Shown here in pieces: positions 17,553 to 25,584 of a stretch of DNA of 64,000 bases. Source of the stretch: Streptomyces sp. ML-6 (GTDB taxonomy: Bacteria; Actinomycetota; Actinomycetes; Streptomycetales; Streptomycetaceae); assembly GCF_030116705.1 (NCBI RefSeq), contig NZ_JAOTIK010000001.1:1879001-1943000 (forward strand), in the 5' to 3' direction. Each line of letters starts with the position of its first letter. The first letter of the stretch is position 1. The notes beneath the pieces are model-generated. The model was given only the letters and a program-made list of their open reading frames with translations, did not search any database and was not told the DNA's origin. The translations under genes and the position numbers were made by a program.

Positions 17553-18407
17553 TCAGTGGGCCGCCAGGAAGTCGGCCGTCCTGCGGTTCAGTTCGGCGGC
17601 CGTCGGTTCGTGCAGGGGCAGGGTGTGGTGGGTCGCGCCGGGGATCGTCACCGTCTCCGCGTGCGGCAGCAGCCGGGCCGCCGCGGCGGCGACGCGGGCC
17701 GGGTCGTGGGCCCTGCCGCTCCCGGCCAGCAGGCCCAGGGTCGGCACGTCCAGGCCGCGCAGGGCTTCGGGGGCGGGACGGGGGCCGATGACGGGGCGGG
17801 CGGAGGGGAAGTCCGCCGCGGCGCACCGCAACCGCAGCCAGGCCGGGTCCAGTGCGGCGCCGCCCGTCTCCCACTCCAGGAAGGCGCGCGTCCGCCTCGC
17901 GGCGGGGCGGAGCAGCATCGGCAGCGCGCGCAGCAGGTAGCCGGGGCGGAAACCGGCGAAGCACCGGGTGGGGTCGAGGAGGATCAGCTTCCGGACGCGG
18001 TGGGGGGCGTGCAGGGCGTGGTGGAGGGCGATCCAGGCCCCGTACGAGTGGCCGCACAGTGCGGCGCGGTCGGCGCCCAGCCCGTCCAGCACGGCGTCGA
18101 GCCAGGTCGTCAGGTCCCGCACGGTGCGGACCGGGCGCTCCCCCGCGACGCTGCGGCCCGGGTCGCCGACGAGGTCGACGGCGTGCACGCGGTGGGTCCG
18201 GCCCAGGTGGGCGGCCTGGGCGTACCAGACGGTGGAGGTGGCGCCGCCCCCGGCCAGCAGCACCAGGGGCGGGGCGTCCTCGGGGCCGTGGCTGTTGACC
18301 CGGGTGGTGCCGTACGGGGTGGGGAGTTCCGCGTGCGTCGTGCCGGCGGGCCATCTGGTCGCCAGGACCTCGTCGTAGGCCGCGAGGAAGGACGTGCTGA
18401 CGGTCAT
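17553..18407 (-). CDS. Alpha/beta-fold hydrolase
   Basis: The 284-residue protein shows the fold in order: PPLVLLAGGGATSTVWYAQ (oxyanion-hole loop), HRVHAVDLVGDPGRS, the nucleophile elbow GHSYGAW, a helical cap, LDVPTLGLLAGSGRAHDPARV (acid region) and a late histidine in IPGATHHTLPLHEPTA. The catalytic triad is therefore plausible and intact. The substrate is unknown. It starts at ATG 18407 with GGGAGG upstream. It is divergent from a MarR gene, with a 23-bp palindrome between, so it is probably the gene that regulator represses. Confidence 0.9.
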   Translation of the reverse strand: MTVSTSFLAAYDEVLATRWPAGTTHAELPTPYGTTRVNSHGPEDAPPLVLLAGGGATSTVWYAQAAHLGRTHRVHAVDLVGDPGRSVAGERPVRTVRDLTTWLDAVLDGLGADRAALCGHSYGAWIALHHALHAPHRVRKLILLDPTRCFAGFRPGYLLRALPMLLRPAARRTRAFLEWETGGAALDPAWLRLRCAAADFPSARPVIGPRPAPEALRGLDVPTLGLLAGSGRAHDPARVAAAAARLLPHAETVTIPGATHHTLPLHEPTAAELNRRTADFLAAH

Positions 18408-18439
18408 GGATGTGCCTCCCGGATCGACTGCCGGCCGAT

Positions 18440-18462
18440 ATTATCTCGCTGAGCGAGGTAAT
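18440..18462. promoter_or_regulatory. MarR-type palindromic operator
   Basis: ATTATCTCGCT (18440-18450) and AGCGAGGTAAT (18452-18462) are complementary except for one base around a single central G. The site is in the 85-bp divergent gap between the hydrolase and MarR genes, AT-rich where MarR recognition helices usually contact, and would cover both promoters. Confidence 0.8.
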
Positions 18463-18495
18463 TGGAACGGGTGGACCGGGAGAGGGGACGGCGTG

Positions 18496-18957
18496 ATGAG
18501 CGACGAGGGGCCCGAGCTGGAGCTCGTCCATCTGCTGCGCAGGGTGACCGTCGAATTCGGGCTGCGCCAGGCCGAGTTCGCGAGCCTGCACGGGATGCAC
18601 AGCACCGACGTGCGCGCGCTGATCTGTCTGCTGGACGCGGAACGGGCCGGTACCGCGGCCACCGCCGGGTGGCTCGGCCCGCAGCTCGGGCTCAACTCCG
18701 CGGGCACCACCTCGCTCATCGACCGTCTGGAGCGGCTGGGGCACCTCACCCGGGTCCGGGACACGCACGACCGGCGACGGGTGCTGCTGGGCGTGACGCC
18801 GCGCGCGAGGGAGCTGGGGCGGGCGTTCTTCGGGCCCCTGATCGAGGACACCACGGCGGTGCTGCGCGACCTAGACGAGCACGGGACGGCCGCCGTCCGG
18901 CGTTTCCTGGAAGCCGCGCACCGGGCGGTCGCCACGCCTCCCCCGCCGGCCACCTGA
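18496..18957 (+). CDS. MarR-family transcriptional regulator
   Basis: The 153-residue protein starts at ATG 18496 (GTG 18493 is also in frame). The winged helix reads AGWLGPQLGLNSAGTTSLIDRLERLGHLTRVRDTHDRRRVLLGVT, with the DRRR wing tip typical of MarR. Dimer helices flank it on both sides. The divergent hydrolase and the palindrome at 18440-18462 suggest autorepression together with control of the hydrolase gene, relieved by a phenolic or other small ligand as is usual for the family. The ligand is unknown. Confidence 0.9.
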   Translation: MSDEGPELELVHLLRRVTVEFGLRQAEFASLHGMHSTDVRALICLLDAERAGTAATAGWLGPQLGLNSAGTTSLIDRLERLGHLTRVRDTHDRRRVLLGVTPRARELGRAFFGPLIEDTTAVLRDLDEHGTAAVRRFLEAAHRAVATPPPPAT

Positions 18958-19042
18958 ACCGGCCCGCCCGCCATCCCCGTCCCACCCCCTGCCCGGCCGG
19001 TCGCCCGAACCGGCCCGTCCGACGAAGCGGAGACCCCGTCCC

Positions 19043-20014
19043 ATGCCCCGGCCCGATCCCTTCCCCCTGACGTACTTCAGCGACTTCGTCATCACCGGCA
19101 CGGTGGGCGGCGCCGACGCCACCTCCACGCCCGACGAGGTCACGGCGCTGCTCGGCGACGACTTCGTGGAGAGCTTCGAGCGGGGGCAGCGGCTGCGCGG
19201 TTACGACCTCGCCGAGTTCGCCTGGCAACGGCTCTCGCCCGAGGAGCCCTGGGACGGCCTCTACGCCATGGTGCAGGCCCACCGGCTCGAAGTGCCCCTG
19301 CTGATGGACGACTTGGACCGGGAGCTGCGGCGGGCGGGCTTCCCCGTCACCGAGGTGGCGCCCGACGGGCTCGGCTGCCGTCGTTTCGTGCGGGAGGACA
19401 GCCGGGTCGGTCTGCTCGTCGACGAGGACACCGGGGCCGTGCTCAAGATCTCGACGCCGACGTGGTTCGGGACCGGCCCCCGGTACGCGACGCCCGCCTG
19501 GTCGCGGGAGGCCGGGAGGGACTGGGTGGAGCACCTGGTGGGGCTGGACCCCGACGGGCGGGAGCGGTGGGCCGCGCACCGCGCGCCCGGGGCGGCGGAG
19601 GAACGCGCCCGCTGGTGGTGGTTCCTGCTGGACTCCTGCCTGCGGCGGACCCCCAAGGGGCCGGACCGGACGGGGAGCCCGTGGGCGGGGCTGGCGCTCT
19701 GGCTGGTCGGGAAGTGCCGTACGGCCGGGGTGCTGGACCGGGCGGAGGCGGCGCTGGAGGTCGCCGGACGGGAGCTGCTGCCGCCGGACGAGGCCGTCCG
19801 GATGTGTCTCGACGCCATGCCGGTGTCCCGGGCCGGGGTGGCGACCAGGCACACCACCGCGTACACCCGGGAACACCTCGTGGCGGTCAACCGGTCCCGG
19901 CAGGCCAAGGCCCTGGCCCTGGCCGCCGGCGCCCAGCTGCGCAGGGGCGTGCGGGAGCCGGCGCTGCGGGCCGAGGTGGCGGCGTGGCTGGAGCTCCGCC
20001 CGGTACTGATGTAG
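19043..20014 (+). CDS. Hypothetical protein of 323 aa
   Basis: I do not recognise this family. The protein has an N-terminal stretch like immunity/YwqJ-linked proteins (YFSDFVITGTVGGADATSTPDEVTALLGDDF), which may form an alpha/beta half. An acidic middle follows (EVPLLMDDLDRELRRAGFPVTEV, then LLVDEDTGAVLKISTPTWFG), and a helical, Arg/Ala-rich C-terminus (AKALALAAGAQLRRGVREPALRAEVAAWLELRP). There is no signal peptide or membrane helix, so it is probably cytoplasmic. ATG 19043 is preceded by GCGGAG. It stands 85 bp after the MarR gene on the same strand. The 80 bp after its stop contain GC-rich direct repeats that may terminate the convergent transcripts. Confidence 0.75.
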   Translation: MPRPDPFPLTYFSDFVITGTVGGADATSTPDEVTALLGDDFVESFERGQRLRGYDLAEFAWQRLSPEEPWDGLYAMVQAHRLEVPLLMDDLDRELRRAGFPVTEVAPDGLGCRRFVREDSRVGLLVDEDTGAVLKISTPTWFGTGPRYATPAWSREAGRDWVEHLVGLDPDGRERWAAHRAPGAAEERARWWWFLLDSCLRRTPKGPDRTGSPWAGLALWLVGKCRTAGVLDRAEAALEVAGRELLPPDEAVRMCLDAMPVSRAGVATRHTTAYTREHLVAVNRSRQAKALALAAGAQLRRGVREPALRAEVAAWLELRPVLM

Positions 20015-20094
20015 CGGGCGGGGCGAAGCCACCGGGCCGAACCCGGAGGGCCCGGGTCAGGGCCGGGTCCGGGCCGAACCCGGCCTCGCTTCCC

Positions 20095-21018
20095 CTACTC
20101 CCTCTCCTGCTCCTCCACCTGCTTCTCCGCCTCGGCCAGCAGTTCCGTGAGGCGCAGGCCGAACCGTACGTCGCACGGGTCCGGCTCCCCCGTGCGCACC
20201 GATTCGATCAGCGCGTCCACCGCCGCCCGGAAGGAGCCGACCGCGTCGCCCCAGCGCGGCAGCGTGACGACTCCCCGCTCGCCCCGGAGCTCGATGACGG
20301 TGCCCACCGCGGCCGTCGGGGCGCCCAGGGCGAGCGTCACCGTGCTGGACGCTCCGGAGGTGTGACGGAGGATCAGGTGGACGGCGTCGGACGGGCCGCG
20401 CGCCGCGGTCAGCCGGGTCACGTCCCCCAGCACCGGGATCAGGACCGACAGGACGTGCGGGCCGACGTCCCACAGGCCGCCCTTCTCGCGACGCCAGGGC
20501 GATGCGGCGTACTCGCTGGTCGAGCCCGGTGCGAACAGCGACCCGATCCACTCGGCACGGGCGGTGAACCACCCGTCCAGGGCGGCCTGTTCACCGATCC
20601 AGACGGAGGTGTCGGCCGCGAACCTCAAGGTGCAGAAGACGACGGACGCGACCCCCGTCCGTTCGACGGCCCGGACGACCTCGCCGGCCCCCGCGACGGT
20701 GGTGGCGACCGGCTTGTCCAGCAGCAGGTGGCGTCCGGTGGCCGCGGCGCGGGCGGCGAGCGGGGCCTGGACGTCCGGCGGCACGGCGAACGCGATGGCG
20801 TCGCTGGTGGCGAAGAGCTCGTCGATGCCCGCGTCGCCGGTGTACGCCGTGGTGCCGTGCGCGGCGGCCAGCGCGTCCGCGGCCCCGGCGTTGCGGCCCC
20901 ACACACCGCTGAGCACGGCGCCGGGGTGGGCGGCGAGGGCGGGGGCCTGGGTGTTGCGGGCCCAGGGCCCCGTACCGACGAGGCCGATGCGCAAGGGGGT
21001 CGGGGGAAGTGTCGTCAT
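20095..21018 (-). CDS. Gfo/Idh/MocA-family NAD(P)-dependent oxidoreductase
   Basis: The 307-residue protein starts with a Rossmann motif, RIGLVGTGPWARNTQAPALAAH, and continues to DAIAFAVPPDVQAPLAARAA and the signature GRHLLLDKPVATT, in which DKP carries the conserved lysine of the EKP motif. A C-terminal beta-sheet domain of the usual length follows. Such enzymes oxidise or epimerise sugars, inositols or amino sugars; the substrate is not evident and no sugar cluster adjoins. It starts at ATG 21018 and is divergent from the TROVE-like gene at 21287. Confidence 0.9.
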   Translation of the reverse strand: MTTLPPTPLRIGLVGTGPWARNTQAPALAAHPGAVLSGVWGRNAGAADALAAAHGTTAYTGDAGIDELFATSDAIAFAVPPDVQAPLAARAAATGRHLLLDKPVATTVAGAGEVVRAVERTGVASVVFCTLRFAADTSVWIGEQAALDGWFTARAEWIGSLFAPGSTSEYAASPWRREKGGLWDVGPHVLSVLIPVLGDVTRLTAARGPSDAVHLILRHTSGASSTVTLALGAPTAAVGTVIELRGERGVVTLPRWGDAVGSFRAAVDALIESVRTGEPDPCDVRFGLRLTELLAEAEKQVEEQERE

Positions 21019-21118
21019 GGGGCAAGTCTGCCGGGTCGGCCGGACCCGCCCCGTATCGAGGCACCGCCCGGCCCCGGCACGGCCCGGGCGGGATCCCGGC
21101 CCCGCCGCCCTTATCCAT

Positions 21119-21268
21119 TTGGCGGAGGGTGAGGTTCATGGCTACGTTTGCGGGGCCGGCCGCGGGACTCCGGCGCGACTTCCGGGACTTGCCTCTGAAG
21201 CAGTGATTTCGCTGTTCGCGCCCCCATTCCCCGGCCGGCATCGCACCGCCCCCGCCCCGGGCGGTGCG
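21119..21268 (+). promoter_or_regulatory. Candidate promoter and leader hairpin before the TROVE-like gene
   Basis: TTGGCG at 21119-21124 and TACGTT at 21143-21148 are separated by 18 bp and could be -35/-10 boxes. The resulting leader would hold a perfect 10-bp stem, CGCACCGCCC (21242-21251) with its complement at 21259-21268. That stem ends 18 bases before the start codon. This leader, or a transcript in it, is where I would look for an RNA partner of the encoded protein. Confidence 0.4.
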
Positions 21269-21286
21269 CGACACCACGGGGGAACC

Positions 21287-22852
21287 ATGTCCACCAGCAC
21301 CGGCACCGACGCCGGGCTCGTCGCCGCCGAGGACGTGCTGCTCTTCGTCAACGCGGCGATCACCGCCACCGGCCAGCGCGAGTTCCGCTCGACCGCGTAC
21401 CAGCAGCAGCTCTCGCTGGACTTCCTGCACGAGTACGTACGGGTCAACTACCGCCGGCTCTACGCCTGCGCGCTCGCCCTCGACATCAACGACCACAACG
21501 CGGCGCGCATCGTCCACGGCCTGCTGGAGCACGCCGGGGACGCGACGCCCGGGGAGAAGCGCACCGAGGGCCGGCTGATCGCCGCCCGGCTGGCGAAACT
21601 GCCGCCGCAGCGCGTGTACCGGCTGTTCCGGGCGCTGCGCGCGGCCGGGGTGAACAACCGGCGCACCCGCGCGATCATGCGCGACTGGCTGGCCGCCCGG
21701 CCCGACCTGGCGCACGACGCGGTGAAGTACCGCTCCGGCCTGAAGACCGCGGCCCGCCACGCCCACCTCCCGCTCGACGGGACCGGGGAGCAGAAGAGGG
21801 CCGAGGAGCCGAAGGAGGCCGGAGCGCCGAAGAGGACCGGGGAGCCGGAGGGGGCCGCCGAGGTCGGGGACTTCCTGTTCCGGCCGGGGCTGCGCACCCA
21901 CTACCGGCACCAGCTGCTCGACGCCTGGCGGCGCGCCCACTACGAGCAGCGGGCCGTCGAGGAACTGCCGTTCACCGTCGCCGAGGGCTTCGCCGCCCGG
22001 CACGGGATGAAGCGCGAGGCGTTCCTGGAGCGGGCCGCGCCGCGGATGACCCGGCTGGAGCGGCTGCGGACCCAGCGGCAGCGCACCGACGCGATCGGCC
22101 TGCTGCCCGCCGACGTGGACCTGACCGTGATGCCGCTGACCCGGCTCGCCCTGTACGTCCTGTCGCTCCACTTCGACGAGCGCCGGATCCGCCGCGCGGA
22201 CCTGACCCGTGCGCTGCGTTCGGCGGCCCGGCGCGCGGCCGGTCCGCACGCCGGGAGCTGGGGCCGGGTGGCCGCCGTGCTGGACGACAGCTACTCCTCG
22301 TACGGCTCGGGCGAGAAGCGACGCCGTCCGCTCGCCGTGGCGCTGGCCTGCCACCACCTGCTGGAGGCGCTGGCCGCGCCGGGCGGGTACACCCCGCTGT
22401 GGACCTCGGGCCGCACCGATGCGCTGCTGGTCGGGCCCTGGGGGGCGACCCCGCTCGGCACCCGGGTGCTGGACGCCCTGGAGCTCGGCCCCGACCGGCT
22501 GATCATCGTGTCGGACGGCTGGGACAACGCCCCGCCCGGACTGGCCGGCGAGGTGCTCAGGGTGTGGCGGACCCGGCTCGACCCGGACCGGCGCACCGAG
22601 GTGGTGCACGTGAACCCCGTGTACGACGCGGACGGTTTCGACGTGCGGCGCCTGGCGCCGAGCGTGCCGACGGCGGGCATCCGGGACGCGGAGGACCTGC
22701 CGACGCTGGTGGAGATCGCGCAGTTCGCCGAGGGGCGCACGGGCCCTGCGGCCCTGTACGCCTATCTGGACCGGCAGGTCGCGCGTTTCGTGGCCGAGGA
22801 CCGGACGGCCGGGGAGCCGACGGCCGGGGACCGGTCGGGAGCCGCATCGTGA
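21287..22852 (+). CDS. TROVE/Ro60-like protein: helical repeat domain plus von Willebrand A domain
   Basis: The 521-residue protein has a helical N-terminal half (LFVNAAITATGQREFRSTAYQQQ, NYRRLYACALALDIN, PQRVYRLFRALRAAG). A charged Glu/Lys/Gly linker (about residues 165-190) and a second helical block follow, then a C-terminal alpha/beta region. There VLDDSYSSYGSGEKRRR gives the D-x-S-x-S metal-binding motif (residues about 333-337), TPLG supplies a threonine near 388, and IIVSDGWDN supplies the aspartate near 410. That is a vWA MIDAS site. Helical repeats plus vWA is the Ro60/TROVE layout, which binds non-coding RNA (Y RNA). The assignment is by pattern and not confirmed by alignment. It starts at ATG 21287 after GGGGGAA. 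The following gene starts 16 bp after its stop. Confidence 0.72.
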   Translation: MSTSTGTDAGLVAAEDVLLFVNAAITATGQREFRSTAYQQQLSLDFLHEYVRVNYRRLYACALALDINDHNAARIVHGLLEHAGDATPGEKRTEGRLIAARLAKLPPQRVYRLFRALRAAGVNNRRTRAIMRDWLAARPDLAHDAVKYRSGLKTAARHAHLPLDGTGEQKRAEEPKEAGAPKRTGEPEGAAEVGDFLFRPGLRTHYRHQLLDAWRRAHYEQRAVEELPFTVAEGFAARHGMKREAFLERAAPRMTRLERLRTQRQRTDAIGLLPADVDLTVMPLTRLALYVLSLHFDERRIRRADLTRALRSAARRAAGPHAGSWGRVAAVLDDSYSSYGSGEKRRRPLAVALACHHLLEALAAPGGYTPLWTSGRTDALLVGPWGATPLGTRVLDALELGPDRLIIVSDGWDNAPPGLAGEVLRVWRTRLDPDRRTEVVHVNPVYDADGFDVRRLAPSVPTAGIRDAEDLPTLVEIAQFAEGRTGPAALYAYLDRQVARFVAEDRTAGEPTAGDRSGAAS

Positions 22853-22873
22853 AGACGGGAGCCGCATCGTGAA
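22836..22873 (+). repeat. 18-bp direct repeat making a stop in one copy and a start in the other
   Basis: CGGGAGCCGCATCGTGAA occurs at 22836-22853 and again at 22856-22873. In the first copy TGA (22850-22852) ends the TROVE-like gene; in the second GTG (22869-22871) starts the next gene. The GGGAG in each copy can act as ribosome site. It looks like a small tandem duplication at the gene junction. Confidence 0.85.
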
Positions 22874-24008
22874 CAGGCTCGAACTGACCGGGCTCACCCC
22901 CCGCCCCGCCCAGGTGTGGGGCGGCATCCGGCTGGTGCCACTGGTGCGCGAACAGCCGGTCGAGGGGCTCCGGCTGCACGAGGAGCTCTACCTGGACGCC
23001 CTGCCCGGCGTCGTGAGCCTCGGGCCGCGCGAGCACTACGTCTCGGTCATTCCGCACGGCTTCGTCGCCGACTGGTCCGGCGAGGGCGGGCAGAGCGTCG
23101 CGTACGGCACGCAGCTCGGCGCCCCGGCGGGCTCCCCGGGCGGGGGCCGGCCGCCCCGGACCGCCCGGCTCCAGCGCCACCGCCACCACCGCATGGCCAA
23201 GCGGCAGCCCGGCGACCGGCTGCGTTTCCTGCCGCTGCACCTCGCGCTGGAGGGGTATCTCGCCCTGCACTTCGGCGGACCCTCGACCGCCTGGGAGGAG
23301 TGGTCGCGGCAGGCGCTGCGCGACGGCCTCTCGCCGCGCGCCGAGGACGCGTACCTGGGGTGGACGGTGCAGGGGCTCGACGACGCGCTGCGGGCCTTCG
23401 AGATCCATCCCGGCCAGTGCGGCGTGATGGTGTACGCGGCCGACGTGCTCGCCGCCGCGTTCGTGGTGCCGCACCCGGACGACTACCGGCTGCTGCATCC
23501 CTCGCTGCTCCAGGACCTGTACGGCGAGCTGATCCACCAGTACGCGATGTACGGCGGGCCGGTGGCGGAGTTCACGGCGCGGATCTCCGACGGCGCGCGG
23601 CTGCGGACGCTCGCCGAGCTGCGGTCGGCGGCGCGGCGCCAGGAGCTGGAGTGGGCGCGGGCGCACGACACCCTGTTCGCGGGCGAGCTGCTGGACGGCT
23701 CGTACGCCTTCGACCAGGTGTACCGGATGGGTTCGTTCACGCTGTGGCGGTTCCTGCCCCCGTTCCGGCCGGGCGGGGAGGGGCAGCACATCGGCGAGAC
23801 GATCACCGACCACAAGGGGCGGGTCGCGTACCTGAAGACGTTCCGGCTGTCCGAGGCCCAGATCCGGCGGGGGCACCTGCTGCACCGGCTCGCCGACGCG
23901 GACTGGCGGCTCCCGCGGGCGGCCGCGGCGCTGAACACCACCGAGGCGGAAGTGCGGCGCCGCATCCGCGCGGCCGGCTTCGAGTCGCTGCTGAAGGTCC
24001 GCTCGTAG
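22869..24008 (+). CDS. ARPP-2-like protein, partner of the TROVE-like gene
   Basis: The 379-residue protein begins MNRLELTGLTPRPAQVWGG and continues with IRLVPLVREQPVEGLRLHEELY, a beta-rich N-terminal domain. It then has a bulky central domain (RLRFLPLHLALEGYLALHFGGPS, HPGQCGVMVYAADVLAAAFVVP, LYGELIHQYAMYGG). A C-terminal helix-turn-helix-like segment reads ADWRLPRAAAALNTTEAEVRRRIRAAGF. The opening fits what I remember as the ARPP-2 domain, a family found beside Ro60/TROVE-like and ADP-ribosylglycohydrolase genes in proposed RNA-repair or conflict loci; I could not verify this. GTG 22869 lies 16 bp after the TROVE-like stop, so the two form one transcription unit. The terminal helix-turn-helix is reminiscent of Fis-type helices. 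Confidence 0.68.
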   Translation: MNRLELTGLTPRPAQVWGGIRLVPLVREQPVEGLRLHEELYLDALPGVVSLGPREHYVSVIPHGFVADWSGEGGQSVAYGTQLGAPAGSPGGGRPPRTARLQRHRHHRMAKRQPGDRLRFLPLHLALEGYLALHFGGPSTAWEEWSRQALRDGLSPRAEDAYLGWTVQGLDDALRAFEIHPGQCGVMVYAADVLAAAFVVPHPDDYRLLHPSLLQDLYGELIHQYAMYGGPVAEFTARISDGARLRTLAELRSAARRQELEWARAHDTLFAGELLDGSYAFDQVYRMGSFTLWRFLPPFRPGGEGQHIGETITDHKGRVAYLKTFRLSEAQIRRGHLLHRLADADWRLPRAAAALNTTEAEVRRRIRAAGFESLLKVRS

Positions 24009-24059
24009 GACGGGTTCGAAGGCGGTGCCGTCCGCCCGTGCACGGCGCGGGAGACCTCG

Positions 24060-24097
24060 GTAACACGGGGTTCACATCGGGGCAACGGACGGGAAAT
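24060..24097 (+). promoter_or_regulatory. GlnR operator before glnII (four half-sites)
   Basis: Boxes GTAAC (24060-24064), TTCAC (24071-24075), GCAAC (24082-24086) and GAAAT (24093-24097) repeat exactly every 11 bp. They fit the GlnR pattern gTnAc-n6-GaAAc-n6-gTnAc-n6-GaAAc better in the outer boxes. The operator ends 59 bp before the glnII ATG, consistent with direct activation under nitrogen limitation, as at glnA. Confidence 0.82.
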
Positions 24098-24156
24098 CGC
24101 GTCTTGCGAAGCTGCGCCGGACAGACCGGACCGCAGGACCGCAGCACCCGCAAAGG

Positions 24157-25200
24157 ATGGCTTCCGTGACGTTCAAGGCCGAGTACATCTGGATCGACGG
24201 CACCGAGCCGACCGCCAAGCTCCGTTCCAAGACGAAGATCATGACCGGGAGTCCCTCGCAGGACGTGGACCGGCTGCCGACCTGGGGCTTCGACGGTTCG
24301 AGCACCAACCAGGCCGAGGGCCACGCCTCGGACCGGGTGTTGAAGCCGGTCTTCGTCTGCCCGGACCCGATCCGCGGCGGCGACGACATCCTCGTGCTGT
24401 GCGAGGTCTTCGACATCGACATGACGCCGCACGCCTCCAACACCCGTGCCGCGCTGCGTCCGGTGGCCGAGCGGTTCGCCGGTCAGGAGCCGGTCTTCGG
24501 CATCGAGCAGGAGTACACCTTCTTCGACGGCCACCGGCCGCTCGGCTTCCCCGAGGGCGGCTTCCCGGCCGCGCAGGGCGGCTACTACTGCGGGGTCGGC
24601 GCCGACGAGATCTTCGGCCGCGAGATCGTCGAGAAGCACCTCGACCACTGCCTGCGGGCGGGCCTCGGCATCTGTGGCATCAACGCCGAGGTCATGCCCG
24701 GCCAGTGGGAGTTCCAGGTCGGTCCGCTGTCCCCGCTGGAGGTCTCCGACCAGCTGTGGGTCGCCCGTTGGCTGCTGTACCGCACCGCCGAGGAGTTCGA
24801 CGTCTCCGCGACCCTCGACCCGAAGCCGGTCAAGGGCGACTGGAACGGGGCGGGCGCGCACACCAACTTCTCCACCAGGGCGATGCGCGAGGGCTACGAC
24901 GCGATCATCACCGCGTGCGAGTCGCTGGGCGAGGGCTCGAAGCCGATGGACCACGTCAAGAACTACGGCGCGGGCATCGACGACCGGCTGACCGGCCTGC
25001 ACGAGACCGCCCCGTGGAACGAGTACAGCTACGGCGTCTCCGACCGCGGCGCCTCGGTCCGCATCCCCTGGCAGGTCGAGCAGGACCGCAAGGGCTACAT
25101 CGAGGACCGTCGGCCGAACGCCAACGTCGACCCGTACGTCGTCACGCGGCTGATCGTCGACACCTGCTGCTCCGCGCTGGAGAAGGCCGGCCAGGTCTGA
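24157..25200 (+). CDS. glnII: Glutamine synthetase type II (GlnII)
   Basis: The 347-residue protein is a eukaryote-like type II glutamine synthetase, also found in Streptomyces, Frankia and rhizobia. It shows VTFKAEYIWIDG, LPTWGFDGSSTNQAEGHASD, FGIEQEYTFFDG (metal ligands), GGYYCGVGADE, AEVMPGQWEFQVGP, and the ATP-site tract GDWNGAGAHTNFST. The length is typical. Unlike GlnA it has no adenylylation tyrosine motif. It starts at ATG 24157. The upstream GlnR operator and a downstream terminator define a single-gene unit. GlnII is usually heat-labile and expressed under nitrogen limitation or during differentiation. Confidence 0.97.
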   Translation: MASVTFKAEYIWIDGTEPTAKLRSKTKIMTGSPSQDVDRLPTWGFDGSSTNQAEGHASDRVLKPVFVCPDPIRGGDDILVLCEVFDIDMTPHASNTRAALRPVAERFAGQEPVFGIEQEYTFFDGHRPLGFPEGGFPAAQGGYYCGVGADEIFGREIVEKHLDHCLRAGLGICGINAEVMPGQWEFQVGPLSPLEVSDQLWVARWLLYRTAEEFDVSATLDPKPVKGDWNGAGAHTNFSTRAMREGYDAIITACESLGEGSKPMDHVKNYGAGIDDRLTGLHETAPWNEYSYGVSDRGASVRIPWQVEQDRKGYIEDRRPNANVDPYVVTRLIVDTCCSALEKAGQV

Positions 25201-25217
25201 TCCCGCGGCACCGTCGT

Positions 25218-25259
25218 GGCGAGGGGGCGTCCGTCCGTCAGGGTGGGCGCCCCCTCGCC
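25218..25259 (+). terminator. Rho-independent-type hairpin after glnII
   Basis: GGCGAGGGGGCG (25218-25229) and its exact complement (25248-25259) lie 18 bp after the glnII stop. Confidence 0.8.
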
Positions 25260-25385
25260 GTGACCGCCCCCGGCCCGGACCGGCCCCGACCGGCCCGGAG
25301 CTGCGTGAGGAAGCCAACACCGGGGTGCGTACCGAGGGGTGGGAGGGGCCTGCTGCGCCGAGCGGTTGTCTGGTTCAATGGGGCC

Positions 25386-25505
25386 ATGGTCGGCATCCAG
25401 TACACCTCGACAGGTCGCGGCGACCTCGAACCGTTCTGGCCTTCCCGTCAGCACCACGACTTCGACCGGGTGTGTTGCCGCGCGTTGAACGCGCAGGCCC
25501 TCTAA
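25386..25505 (+). CDS. Small ORF (39 aa), possible leader peptide before the GlnRII-like gene
   Basis: ATG 25386 to TAA 25503-25505 encodes MVGIQYTSTGRGDLEPFWPSRQ followed by HHDFDRVCCRALNAQAL. The segment HHDFDRVCCR resembles the short leader peptides with a His-Asp-x-x-Arg core and Cys residues that precede some actinobacterial genes. The tandem cysteines would make it sensitive to Cys-tRNA supply. It ends 79 bp before the regulator start, in the 384-bp gap after glnII. No good ribosome site precedes it, so translation is not certain. Confidence 0.45.
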   Translation: MVGIQYTSTGRGDLEPFWPSRQHHDFDRVCCRALNAQAL

Positions 25506-25584
25506 AGCCGCTCACCCCGGCCTTCGGTCCGCGCGCAAGCAAGTCCGTCCACCGACGACTCCTTCGCGCGAAAGAGCTGACCCC

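Noticed and set aside
21119..21150. A possible tRNA or Y-RNA-like T-loop (GAGGTTCATG) before the TROVE-like gene
   Set aside because: I could not pair flanking arms into a tRNA or Y-RNA fold, so I list only the promoter and hairpin.
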